A DNA stretch of 14,361 nt from an archaeon (lineage in GTDB: Archaea > Asgardarchaeota > Heimdallarchaeia > Hodarchaeales > S146-22). The stretch covers positions 1 to 14,361 of the forward strand of contig JAJRXH010000636.1 in NCBI GenBank assembly GCA_024276395.1, given 5' to 3'. The position numbers and the translations under genes were made by a program. A model generated the notes under the pieces. That model had not been told where the DNA came from, made no database searches, and was given only the letters and a program-made list of their open reading frames with translations. The stretch's first letter is position 1; each line of letters opens with the position of its first letter. Positions 7,173 through 14,361 of this stretch are shown here, piece by piece.

Positions 7173-8930
7173 CCCTTTTGCGTAAACTGCGGTTCTGAAT
7201 TGAGGCCCGGTGCTAAGTTTTGTTCACAATGTGGAGCGCGTGTCCGATTACCCCAAAGACAGAAATTGACAAGCACTAAACCACCAAAAATCAGCAAATC
7301 TTCTGCATCACTAGCAAACATTAATGAAATAGAGGCAAAAATACAAGAATATGAAACATTGATTGCAGAAGAAGATGCCGTGAACCAACAAATCCGGAAA
7401 TTAAGAAACGATCTAGCAGAAATTGAAAAAGAAATTCGACGAATAGTAAGATGGCGAGCTCGAGAAGAACTCGATGTCAAGGAACTCGAAGGATTATCCT
7501 GGAAAGCAATTAAAGCAATGATCCAAGGAAACCTTCAGCAACTCAAGAAAAAAGAACAACAAGAATACTTAGCAGCCCTAGCAAAAGAAAAAGAAATAAA
7601 ACAAGAACGATTGAACGTCATTAGACAATTAGATCTCCTACAAGAAAAGAGAAGAAAAATTCAGTTAGCCAAGCAAGAGCTTCCTAGGCTGCACGAGGTT
7701 TTTGAGCAATATAACCTCCAATTAAGTGAAAAAGTTGCTTCACCAAGTATGGAAAAGGCCAGAAAGACATTCCAAGAGGTTAAGATGGAAAAGGCTCTCC
7801 AAGTTCAAGAAAAAGAGCACATCGAAAATGTACTCCAAGCACTAACGGTAGCAGAACAAAAATTAACAATGACGATACAATTGGTCAAGCAAGCTGAATC
7901 GATTTACCAGGAAAAAAAACCAGTAGAATATGTTGCTGAACTGTTTTCGAAAGAACCATTAGTATCAGCACGAAAGCATCTATTGAATGCACAGCAATCT
8001 TTAAGACAAGCTTCAATGGAAATGCTAGCCGTATCAACAATCAACACTACCAATATGAGATTCCCAGAAATCAAGTATCATCAAATTGTCGACCAAATGA
8101 TTGATGAAGCCCTATCTGAAAAAGGATTCCCAAAAACGATAGCAGAACTAGAAAAAACAATTAATCAAATAAAAATGCTAAAAAGAAAGATTAAATCAGC
8201 ACGAGAAATGACTGAGCAACAAATATCTATCATCGAAGAAAAAGAACAACGACAAAAGCAAATCTTTGAAGAAGAGGAGTTAAAAATCAGTGAAAGCTTG
8301 GCTTCAATTCCATCCAAGAGTACCGAAGAACCACTATCAGAAATCAGGCCTACCTCCATATCCCACACGAATGTCAGCGATGCCTCAGTTCAAAAAGAAC
8401 ATAAAATACCAAGTGTAGAAAAAACGACACTGCCTAAAAGTAATGAAAATATTCCGAATGAGCTTGAATCTCTATTCAAAGAACTAGAAAAAATCAGTTA
8501 TCGATTCAGCAAGTTAGTTAAAAACAATGAAGGCATCCTCACGAACTTCTCTACAGGTGCCATTGAAACGGCATCATGGAATTTTTCAAGTGAAGGCGAT
8601 CTAATAATTTCTTTTGCTGGGAAAAATATCGAGAAAAATATCGAAATATTACTAAAAAAGCCACCAGAAAGTGAGTTACCACCCTATGATTGGATCAATC
8701 CTTTTGCGGGAATGCACATCACGACATCTGAAGAAATTCTTTATCGATTAAAACAAGAAACACAGCTTGCAGAAAACATCAGAAAAATCAAAAAACCCGT
8801 CATCATCGAGATCAAGACGAAACCTGAAGTATCTGGAAAAATTACGATCTCACGATTTTCTTTAGAAGATGTGGAAAAAACCGTACAACTCATCAAGGAT
8901 CTAGGATGGACACTAGAATTATCGCTCTGA
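7170..8930 (+). CDS. Zinc-ribbon, long coiled-coil protein with unrecognised C-terminal domain
   Basis: The 586-residue product starts with a rubredoxin-like zinc ribbon: cysteines at residues 4, 7, 18 and 21 in the pattern CxxC-x10-CxxC. From about residue 48 to 365 it is rich in Glu, Lys, Gln and Leu with heptad-like spacing, interrupted at about 255-330, and should form long coiled coils. A polar Ser/Pro/Thr-rich linker of about 60 residues follows. The last 150 or so residues look globular, with alternating strands and helices (for example PPYDWINPFAGMHI and VSGKITISRFSLEDVEKTVQ, ending in a strand). I do not recognise this domain. There is no signal peptide or membrane segment, so it is cytoplasmic, probably an elongated scaffold or partner-binding protein. 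It has its own TATA box and a T-rich tract after the stop, so it is likely a single-gene transcript. Confidence 0.87.
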   Translation: MPFCVNCGSELRPGAKFCSQCGARVRLPQRQKLTSTKPPKISKSSASLANINEIEAKIQEYETLIAEEDAVNQQIRKLRNDLAEIEKEIRRIVRWRAREELDVKELEGLSWKAIKAMIQGNLQQLKKKEQQEYLAALAKEKEIKQERLNVIRQLDLLQEKRRKIQLAKQELPRLHEVFEQYNLQLSEKVASPSMEKARKTFQEVKMEKALQVQEKEHIENVLQALTVAEQKLTMTIQLVKQAESIYQEKKPVEYVAELFSKEPLVSARKHLLNAQQSLRQASMEMLAVSTINTTNMRFPEIKYHQIVDQMIDEALSEKGFPKTIAELEKTINQIKMLKRKIKSAREMTEQQISIIEEKEQRQKQIFEEEELKISESLASIPSKSTEEPLSEIRPTSISHTNVSDASVQKEHKIPSVEKTTLPKSNENIPNELESLFKELEKISYRFSKLVKNNEGILTNFSTGAIETASWNFSSEGDLIISFAGKNIEKNIEILLKKPPESELPPYDWINPFAGMHITTSEEILYRLKQETQLAENIRKIKKPVIIEIKTKPEVSGKITISRFSLEDVEKTVQLIKDLGWTLELSL

Positions 8931-8956
8931 TGAACTGTCAATCACCATTTTACCAA

Positions 8957-8976
8957 TTTTTCTCCATTTATTTTTC
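8957..8976 (+). terminator. T-rich tract after the zinc-ribbon gene
   Basis: Several T-runs within 20 bases, 26 bases after the stop codon. Archaeal polymerase commonly stops at such tracts without a hairpin. Confidence 0.45.
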
Positions 8977-9072
8977 TAAGTCCCCCTAATTCAGATGTAA
9001 ATAATTTTATTTCGTTCGTTTCTCCCATTAGATAGTAGGAGCATGCCCAATCACGCACCACCACATCAGAAG

Positions 9073-9080
9073 ATATAAAA
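9073..9080 (+). promoter_or_regulatory. TATA box of the geranylgeranyl reductase family gene
   Basis: ATATAAAA is close to the archaeal consensus. Transcription would begin near 9102, leaving a leader of about 60 bases before the ATG at 9163. The rest of the 232-bp gap holds a terminator tract and nothing else I can support. Confidence 0.55.
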
Positions 9081-9149
9081 ACGTGCATGAATCAACTGAA
9101 AGTGAAGAATCCTTTTTTCTCCAACACTTGAGAGAAAAATGAACTAACT

Positions 9150-9165
9150 GGTGAAAAAGAACATG
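9150..9165 (+). promoter_or_regulatory. Ribosome binding site and ATG start
   Basis: GGTGA (9150-9154) lies eight bases before ATG at 9163. The in-frame GTG at 9151 is part of this site, so the shorter start, giving MSTYDIIIVGGG, is preferred. Confidence 0.6.
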
Positions 9166-10575
9166 TCAACGTACGATATAATTATAGTCGGCGGTGGAAC
9201 TGGTGGAGCTCCTGCAGCCTTTCATGCAGCCGAACTAGGACTAAAAACATTAGTCATTGATCGTCTACCAATGGAACAAATCGCCGTGAAAGTCTGTGGG
9301 GATGCTACCAGCAAGTATTATTGGGATTTCATCAAAGAAGCTACGGGAACCAGTTTGAAACCCCCACACGGCGAGGAAATAGAAATAAAGATTAAAGGAA
9401 CGTATTTATATTCTCCTGGACGAAAAATGAAATATACGATCATTGATAGAGATGGCGAACCCTGGATCATTGACAGATTCAAGTACGGAAAACGCGTCTT
9501 AAAACAAGCATTGGATAACGGAGTAGATTTCATCGACAACATGAGAGTTACCTCGCCAATAGTCGAAAATGACCGAGTCGTCGGTGTTAAGGCAAAAGCC
9601 AAAAATGGTGAAACAAAAGAATTCAGAGGAAAGGTCATTATCGATGCATCTGGAATAAATGCAATCATTAGAACCGCGTTGGACCCAAGCAAAACGCACA
9701 TGGACATCCAGCTGCTACCAAAAGACGAATGCAATGCTTATCGCGAAATCAGAGATTTTGATCCTGATCAATTTCATTATGACGACCCAGAGTTTCTCCG
9801 CATCTTCTTTGACCAAAAAATAGTACCAGGAGGCTACCTGTGGGAATTTCCCCGTGGTGAAACCTCCGTGAATGTTGGACTAGGAGTAACGAAAATCGGA
9901 AATTACCCAAACACGAGAAAACAATTTGAATATTATCTCAAGCTTAATGAAGAAATGTATAAAAACTCGAAAGTAATCCACAAAGGAGGCTGGAGGATCC
10001 CATTAAGAAGACCAATGGATTCACTCGTGTGGAATGGTGTCATGCTCATTGGAGATGCTGGCACGTGCGTGAAACCTACCGATGGTGGAGGCATCGGACA
10101 GTCTCACATCAGTGGTGTACTCGCTGTCCACTATGCAGCGCAAGCCATTGAAAAGGACGACGTCTCAGCAGCTGGACTATGGCCCTATGCGAGGCATTAT
10201 ATGATTACCTCTGGAGCTAAAAACGGACCTCTAGCTATCATGAAGGATTTCGTCATCACCCTCGATAATCAAGTACTTACCGATCTCATGGAAAAGCAAA
10301 TTCTCACTGAAAATGATTTTCTGGCACTTAATTCCGATGCAACCTTCAATATGAGTATCATGGAAAAAGCCAAGCGAGTATTTAGAGCAAGGCACATGCT
10401 TAGTTTCTTGAGAGATCTTAAGAAAGTTGTAGACAAGATGGAAAAAGCCAGACAACTTTACTTGAATTATCCAGAGCAACCTGGAAAGGAATTTCTCCAG
10501 TGGAAAGCACAAATCGAAGCTCTATTTAGACCAGAACATCCTCTACTTTTAACACCACCTAAACAAAATCGATGA
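9163..10575 (+). CDS. Geranylgeranyl reductase family flavoprotein
   Basis: This 470-residue FAD enzyme belongs to the family that reduces the double bonds of geranylgeranyl chains, in archaea mainly those of digeranylgeranylglycerophospholipids. Visible features, counted from the ATG, are the dinucleotide-binding start DIIIVGGGTGG (5-15), KVCGD (43-47, family active-site region), a second FAD contact VIIDASG (158-164), the family motif GGYLWEFP (223-230, YxWxFP type) followed by NVGLG, and GDAGTCVKPTDGGGIGQ (297-313). The C-terminal 140 residues are helical, as in the family. Length is slightly above the usual 390-450. No membrane segment is obvious. Monocistronic by its own TATA box and a following T-rich tract. 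The exact substrate is inferred; related enzymes can act on quinone side chains or other isoprenoids. Confidence 0.9.
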   Translation: MSTYDIIIVGGGTGGAPAAFHAAELGLKTLVIDRLPMEQIAVKVCGDATSKYYWDFIKEATGTSLKPPHGEEIEIKIKGTYLYSPGRKMKYTIIDRDGEPWIIDRFKYGKRVLKQALDNGVDFIDNMRVTSPIVENDRVVGVKAKAKNGETKEFRGKVIIDASGINAIIRTALDPSKTHMDIQLLPKDECNAYREIRDFDPDQFHYDDPEFLRIFFDQKIVPGGYLWEFPRGETSVNVGLGVTKIGNYPNTRKQFEYYLKLNEEMYKNSKVIHKGGWRIPLRRPMDSLVWNGVMLIGDAGTCVKPTDGGGIGQSHISGVLAVHYAAQAIEKDDVSAAGLWPYARHYMITSGAKNGPLAIMKDFVITLDNQVLTDLMEKQILTENDFLALNSDATFNMSIMEKAKRVFRARHMLSFLRDLKKVVDKMEKARQLYLNYPEQPGKEFLQWKAQIEALFRPEHPLLLTPPKQNR

Positions 10576-10582
10576 CAACCAT

Positions 10583-10606
10583 ATTTTTTTTCATTTTTAC
10601 TTTTAT
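10583..10606 (+). terminator. T-rich tract after the reductase gene
   Basis: An eight-T run followed by further T-runs, beginning eight bases after the stop codon; typical of archaeal intrinsic termination. Confidence 0.55.
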
Positions 10607-10706
10607 TCCCTTTCGTGCTGTAATCTTGCCCTAGTCAATTTCTACATCGAGAATTAAGTGCTGACGTTTCAGTTATCACGATGAGATGATAGATCTTTTT
10701 GATATG

Positions 10707-10813
10707 GAACAAGGAATGGACAAAACTTAATACCTTTTCTACTTCTTATTTTTCACACATCCTACAAGCATAAAAGCCAAAACCACGTTCGTTTAATTGA
10801 ACAAGGAAAGGAC
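10707..10813 (+). repeat. Two 15-bp direct repeats before the sugar dehydrogenase gene
   Basis: GAACAAGGAATGGAC at 10707-10721 and GAACAAGGAAAGGAC at 10799-10813 differ at one base and start 92 bp apart. The second copy contains the gene's ribosome binding site. The first has no useful reading frame after it (its ATG is followed by a stop after three codons). Confidence 0.6.
10769..10777 (+). promoter_or_regulatory. TATA-like box of the sugar dehydrogenase gene
   Basis: ATAAAAGC-type element. Transcription would begin near 10800, giving a leader of about 23 bases with GGAAAGGA (10805-10812) ten bases before the ATG. Confidence 0.4.
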
Positions 10814-10822
10814 TGATTCTCA

Positions 10823-12127
10823 ATGACAGTTTGCATAATTGGATTAGGCTATGTAGGATTACCAATGGCAATCGCCTTTTCTAAAAAGTATAAAGTGATT
10901 GGAATAGACATCGATAAAAACAAGATAAACTCCATCAATAAAGGCCACAATTATCTCATTGAAGCCAAATACTTGGACCAAGAACTAAAAAACGCAGTAG
11001 AATCTGGTAAATTGAGAGCAACCTTGAAAATAGATGAGAACGTGAAGGAAGAAGCAAGCACTTACATCATTTCCGTGCCAACTCCCATTGATGAGAAAAA
11101 AAGACCCATTCTAACTCCAATCATTTCCGTGGGAAGGGAAATCGCCAAGGTCATAAAGAAGGGTGACCTCGTCATCCTTGAAAGTACTACCTATCCAGGA
11201 ACCACTAGAGAAGTATTGAAGCCCATTTTAGAAGAATCTGGACTCACTGCTGGAAAGGATTTTCATCTAGCTTACAGTCCCGAAAGAATAGACCCTGGGA
11301 GCAAATGGAAAATAGAAGATATCCCAAAAATTGTCGGAGGATACACGAAAGAATGTGGAAAGAAAGCTGCTAGATTATATCAACAGATTATCAAGAAAGT
11401 GGTCCTTGTTCGAGATGAAAAAACTGCTGAAGCCGTAAAAATGCTTGAAAATGCATTTAGGGCCATTAACATAGCATATATCAATGAGTTTGCTCAATAC
11501 TGCCAAATAGAGGGCATCGATGCCAAGGAAGTCATCCAAGCAGCAAGCACGAAGCCCTATGGATTCATGCCCTTTTGGCCAAGCCTTGGCGTTGGTGGGC
11601 ATTGCATCCCCGTGGATCCTTGGTACTTGATAGAACGAGGACGGATATTTGAATATTACTTCGACCTAGTTTCCTTGGCAATGCGAATCAATGATGAAAT
11701 GCCCTATTTCACGCTAAACTTGTTACGAGATGCCTTGGACGAAGAAAAGGTCCCGTTACGAGATGCCAAAATTATCCTACTTGGTATATCCTACAAAAAG
11801 AACACAGCTGACCCAAGAGAATCTCCATCACTGAGATTTTATGAATTATTGAAGATGAAAAAAGCACGAGTGTTATATTATGATCCTTACATCCCATCTC
11901 TTCATTTTAAGGGAGAAAGTATCAAAAGTGAAAGCAATCTAGAAAAAGCTGTCGAAAATGCTCACGCTTTAGTATTAGGGACCGATCATGAGATCTTTAA
12001 AGTAATCAACTTTAAAAAGATTGCAGAAAAAATGGCAACTAAGATCTTCCTTGACGGAAAAAACATGTTTAACAAGGAAGATTTGGAAAAGTTTGGGTTT
12101 AAATACGTGGGTGTAGGAAGAGGATGA
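10823..12127 (+). CDS. Nucleotide-sugar 6-dehydrogenase, UDP-N-acetylhexosamine type
   Basis: This 434-residue protein belongs to the UDP-glucose/GDP-mannose dehydrogenase superfamily, which oxidises C6 of a nucleotide sugar twice with NAD to a uronic acid. Features in order: NAD-binding GLGYVG (7-12), ESTTYPGTT (120-128), AYSPERIDPG (150-159), the lysine/asparagine segment AVKMLENAFRAINIA (204-218), the catalytic cysteine Cys261 in GVGGHCIPVDPWYL, and LGISYKKNTADPRESPS (320-336) in the C-terminal substrate-binding domain. The ENAFRAINIA and GGHCIPVDP forms match the UDP-N-acetyl-glucosamine/mannosamine branch (WbpA, WecC) better than plain UDP-glucose dehydrogenases, which is inference. The product would feed surface glycan or N-glycan synthesis; no glycosyltransferase lies in the window. 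Length is normal and the gene looks intact. Confidence 0.92.
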   Translation: MTVCIIGLGYVGLPMAIAFSKKYKVIGIDIDKNKINSINKGHNYLIEAKYLDQELKNAVESGKLRATLKIDENVKEEASTYIISVPTPIDEKKRPILTPIISVGREIAKVIKKGDLVILESTTYPGTTREVLKPILEESGLTAGKDFHLAYSPERIDPGSKWKIEDIPKIVGGYTKECGKKAARLYQQIIKKVVLVRDEKTAEAVKMLENAFRAINIAYINEFAQYCQIEGIDAKEVIQAASTKPYGFMPFWPSLGVGGHCIPVDPWYLIERGRIFEYYFDLVSLAMRINDEMPYFTLNLLRDALDEEKVPLRDAKIILLGISYKKNTADPRESPSLRFYELLKMKKARVLYYDPYIPSLHFKGESIKSESNLEKAVENAHALVLGTDHEIFKVINFKKIAEKMATKIFLDGKNMFNKEDLEKFGFKYVGVGRG

Positions 12128-12190
12128 ATTCCATGGGTTTTCGCTGTTTCGGTAATGTTAGTCAGTCACCGTATCAATTTTAAGTAAATG

Positions 12191-12202
12191 AAAAAAGAAA
12201 AC
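12191..12202 (-). terminator. T-rich tract for the leftward surface protein gene
   Basis: On the minus strand this reads as two T-runs split by one C. It lies about 190 bases past the stop codon at 12391 and is the first strong T-tract in that direction. With the opposite-strand tract at 12237-12243 it makes a two-way termination zone. Confidence 0.35.
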
Positions 12203-12207
12203 AAGCC

Positions 12208-12243
12208 TTGACCCCCGATTAAGTCAATGACACCTCTTTTTTT
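12208..12243 (+). terminator. Small hairpin and T-run after the dehydrogenase gene
   Basis: TTGAC (12208-12212) pairs with GTCAA (12223-12227) around a ten-base loop, and a seven-T run follows at 12237-12243. The stem is short, so the T-run is probably the working part. Confidence 0.45.
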
Positions 12244-12344
12244 ATCCTCAAACTTCATGATGATATCGTGGCCTCAGGGATGACTTGATATCAAAGATTG
12301 AGAGATATGCATCGCTAATATGATGTGGTCGGTGGTAAAACAGA

Positions 12345-12354
12345 GTATAAAAAG
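12345..12354 (+). promoter_or_regulatory. Plus-strand TATA box with no assigned gene
   Basis: GTATAAAAAG is one of the best TATA-like boxes in the window, yet it sits between two convergent genes. GAAGAGG (12374-12380) and an ATG at 12384 follow, opening a 36-codon frame to 12494 that is antisense to the end of the surface protein gene. It may be chance, a small gene, or an antisense RNA promoter. The rest of the 263-bp gap holds terminator tracts and a 10-bp palindrome TTGATATCAA. Confidence 0.3.
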
Positions 12355-12390
12355 ATGAAAGAAATCAAGGATTGAAGAGGACGATGATAT

Positions 12391-14361
12391 TCACATCATT
12401 TTTGATCTCTTCTTTGAAAAAGACTTCCATGATCGGAAACCAAACACGAAACCTAAGGAGATTAACACACTTAGAATTTCAACCGTCGTTGTAACTTCAG
12501 TCGTGGTTGTCACCGCTATTCCAGAGGACCTCGATGATGTTGTCGTCGTATTATTAGAATTCTGCGGATTTGTGGAAGTATCGCTACGTGATGATGTTAT
12601 TGTAACTGTTTCTTTCGCTATAACTGTCACAAGTACCGTATCAGAGGCAAAATTACCGTAAAGATCATACACGACGATTGTATAATTGTAGATACCTATA
12701 GTTAATCCATCAACATCCATGGTGATACCATATCCAGCATTCCACGTGCCTGTAGCAATAACTGTTCCGTTCTGATATATCTCATATGAATTAGGATGAG
12801 CATCAGTAACCGACCACGTAATAAAATGTCCTACCGTGTCTTCATAATAGACTATATCTGAAGGAGCATCTAAGACGGGACTGGTACCATCTTCGACAAT
12901 TACATGGACTGTATCTCTTGAACTCGCACCAAAGGAATCACTCACGATGATGGTAAAGTTATAAGCACCGATAGGGAGACCATCCACTGTTATGGCAATG
13001 TTCACTCCAGAAAACCATGATCCACTAGCAATTAGAGTGCCATTTCGATAAATTTCATAACTGCCCGGGTTAGGATCGGTAGAAACCCATACGATAGCAT
13101 TCCCCGTGGTGCCCATTTCATAAGTGAGGTCTGGAGGACTAGAAAGATCTGGACCCACTACATTCACCACATTTACGAAGACCGTGTCGGAGGATGTAGT
13201 ACCAAAGATATCCTTTACAACGATGGTAAAGTTATAAGTACCCACATCTAATGTATCGAGAGAAATGAAGAGATCAACCCCAGAAATCCACGTACCGCTA
13301 ACAACAACAACCCCATCTTGATAGATGTCATAGGTACCTGATTCCACATCAACGACAGTCCAGTTGATGTATAATCCAGTGAGACCCAACTCAAAAGTCA
13401 TATCTTCTGGTTTGGTCAATGTCGGAAGGGTTGCCTCTATCACTGTAACGAGGCTCTGATAGGAATTGTTATTATCGAACGCATCAATGAAGATGATTTC
13501 ATAAACATGTGATCCCACCTCCAGATTGTCTACTGCAATGATCTTAAAATCATCTGGATTCCAAGATCCTTGTTCTATTATGGTTCCATCTTGATAAATA
13601 ATGTACTTGCCTCCATGTTCATCAAGCACTCCCCATTTCAAGAAATGTCCCGATGTACCATTAATGTAAATAAGCTCAGATGTTCCAGAAATGGATGGTG
13701 CTTTTTCATCAAAGACATTCGATGGCTTTGTCAGAGGATATAGATCAGATAATCTCCCTGATCCATTAATCATCTGTGGTAAATCCACGATTCCATCTCT
13801 ATCTGAATCTGGCAGCACGTGAGTATCCCAGAAATTATTCCGGAAGTCATTGTTCGAATTGTCGCTATAAGCTTGCATTATCTCTTTGTTATTATTCAAC
13901 CAAAAATCATTGGATATTATTCGATTAGACCCTGATGTTACATCAAGATGCATCCCATAAACAGCATTTCCCACCATCGAGTTAAAAGAAAACACGTTCT
14001 CAACACTGGAGTCAGTCACGGTGAATCCATACATATAGTTATACGATGCAATGTTATAAGAAAAACTATTACCAGATGAATTCTTTAGGAAAAACCCAAC
14101 AAAAGAATTAAAAAATGATGTAGACCTTTCAACCTTGTTACGATCACTAAACAACAATTGAAATCCAATATCCGTCCCAATAATCACTTGATTCCGAATT
14201 TGAATGTAAGAAGAATTTACTAGAATGATTTGACCAGCTGGCTCCGTTACATTCACTTGTCGTTGATGCTGAAGAAACACTAGTGGCTTACCGTTTACCA
14301 TATTTCCGGAAACTTTCTGTTGAGAAAGCTCCTCGATGGTTGTCCCTCCAAGGACAACACC
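12391..14361 (-). CDS. Surface protein: NosD-like beta-helix, four Ig-like repeats, C-terminal anchor (N-terminus cut by window edge)
   Basis: The frame is open through the right edge, so the visible 656 residues lack the N-terminus and any signal peptide. Counting from the first visible codon, residues 1-180 show short repeating segments rich in Asn, Ser, Phe and Ile (for example NSFSYNIASYNYMYGF), typical of right-handed parallel beta-helices of the NosD type. A calcium-loop-like DSDRDG at 185-190 and a DLYPL segment end this part. Four Ig-like repeats of exactly 91 residues follow (220-583), then a Ser/Thr/Asn-rich spacer with many NxS/T sites (584-625), one membrane helix (about 626-643) and a Lys/Arg-rich tail. 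The protein should be anchored in the membrane and face outward, likely N- and O-glycosylated, as an S-layer-associated or adhesive protein. Ligand unknown. It is convergent with the sugar dehydrogenase gene. Confidence 0.88.
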   Translation of the reverse strand, partial: GVVLGGTTIEELSQQKVSGNMVNGKPLVFLQHQRQVNVTEPAGQIILVNSSYIQIRNQVIIGTDIGFQLLFSDRNKVERSTSFFNSFVGFFLKNSSGNSFSYNIASYNYMYGFTVTDSSVENVFSFNSMVGNAVYGMHLDVTSGSNRIISNDFWLNNNKEIMQAYSDNSNNDFRNNFWDTHVLPDSDRDGIVDLPQMINGSGRLSDLYPLTKPSNVFDEKAPSISGTSELIYINGTSGHFLKWGVLDEHGGKYIIYQDGTIIEQGSWNPDDFKIIAVDNLEVGSHVYEIIFIDAFDNNNSYQSLVTVIEATLPTLTKPEDMTFELGLTGLYINWTVVDVESGTYDIYQDGVVVVSGTWISGVDLFISLDTLDVGTYNFTIVVKDIFGTTSSDTVFVNVVNVVGPDLSSPPDLTYEMGTTGNAIVWVSTDPNPGSYEIYRNGTLIASGSWFSGVNIAITVDGLPIGAYNFTIIVSDSFGASSRDTVHVIVEDGTSPVLDAPSDIVYYEDTVGHFITWSVTDAHPNSYEIYQNGTVIATGTWNAGYGITMDVDGLTIGIYNYTIVVYDLYGNFASDTVLVTVIAKETVTITSSRSDTSTNPQNSNNTTTTSSRSSGIAVTTTTEVTTTVEILSVLISLGFVFGFRSWKSFSKKRSKMM
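12613..13704 (-). repeat. Four tandem 273-bp (91-residue) Ig-like repeats
   Basis: Units are 13432-13704, 13159-13431, 12886-13158 and 12613-12885. A conserved Trp (KWG, NWT, VWV, TWS) and the turn IY(Q/R)(D/N)G recur at exactly 91-residue steps with no gaps. Each unit starts near a Pro and ends with the pattern SDTV.V.V or similar. The first unit is the most divergent. The likeness is clear in protein but loose in DNA, so the duplications are old. Confidence 0.85.

Noticed and set aside
9087..9131. 14-codon leader frame before the reductase gene
   Set aside because: Its ATG lies only seven bases past the TATA box, so it would be upstream of the transcript start.
12281..12292. TTGATATCAA palindrome as an operator or attachment site
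   Set aside because: A 10-bp AT-rich palindrome between gene ends can arise by chance; no partner copy was seen.
12257..12300. Possible C/D box small RNA (ATGATGA box C-like at about 12258)
   Set aside because: No CTGA box D at the right distance and no convincing internal boxes.

Overview
The window looks archaeal. Start codons are preceded by TATA-like boxes and by GGTGA-type or G-rich ribosome binding sites. It encodes a geranylgeranyl-reductase-family flavoprotein of the kind that saturates archaeal lipids, a polyprenol-kinase-type enzyme, and a large surface protein with a NosD-like beta-helix, Ig-like repeats and a C-terminal membrane anchor. The AT-rich coding style and the surface-protein architecture remind me of Asgard archaea (Promethearchaeota), but that placement is inference and not proven here. 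I saw no rRNA, tRNA, CRISPR array, transposase or integrase.

Left part (1-4832, all minus strand, read right to left): a polyprenol/phytol/dolichol-kinase-like membrane enzyme, then purC, then purL, the last cut by the left edge. The two purine genes are unusual. The PurC protein carries a complete PurS domain fused to its C-terminus. The neighbouring PurL is of the PurSL type, which already has two PurS-like halves at its N-terminus. The pair therefore encodes three PurS-like modules, which is the most striking observation in the window.

Middle part (4833-8930): a 71-bp divergent promoter region, with one TTTAAA core that could serve both directions, separates the kinase from an unrecognised seven-helix-type membrane protein on the plus strand. 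This converges on a DUF389-family membrane protein on the minus strand. A second divergent intergenic region, with a perfect 14-bp palindrome, leads to a plus-strand gene for a zinc-ribbon/long coiled-coil protein with an unrecognised C-terminal domain.

Right part (8931-14361): a geranylgeranyl reductase family gene and a UDP-N-acetylhexosamine-type 6-dehydrogenase gene, both plus strand with their own promoters, face a minus-strand surface protein gene cut by the right edge. That protein has four tandem repeats of exactly 91 residues. The sugar dehydrogenase, lipid reductase, polyprenol kinase and surface protein together suggest cell-envelope work (membrane lipids, glycan precursors, surface layer), but they are not one operon. 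Every stretch without a gene is under 300 bases. These stretches hold promoters, T-rich terminator tracts, a 15-bp direct repeat before the dehydrogenase, and an unexplained plus-strand TATA box at 12345-12354.
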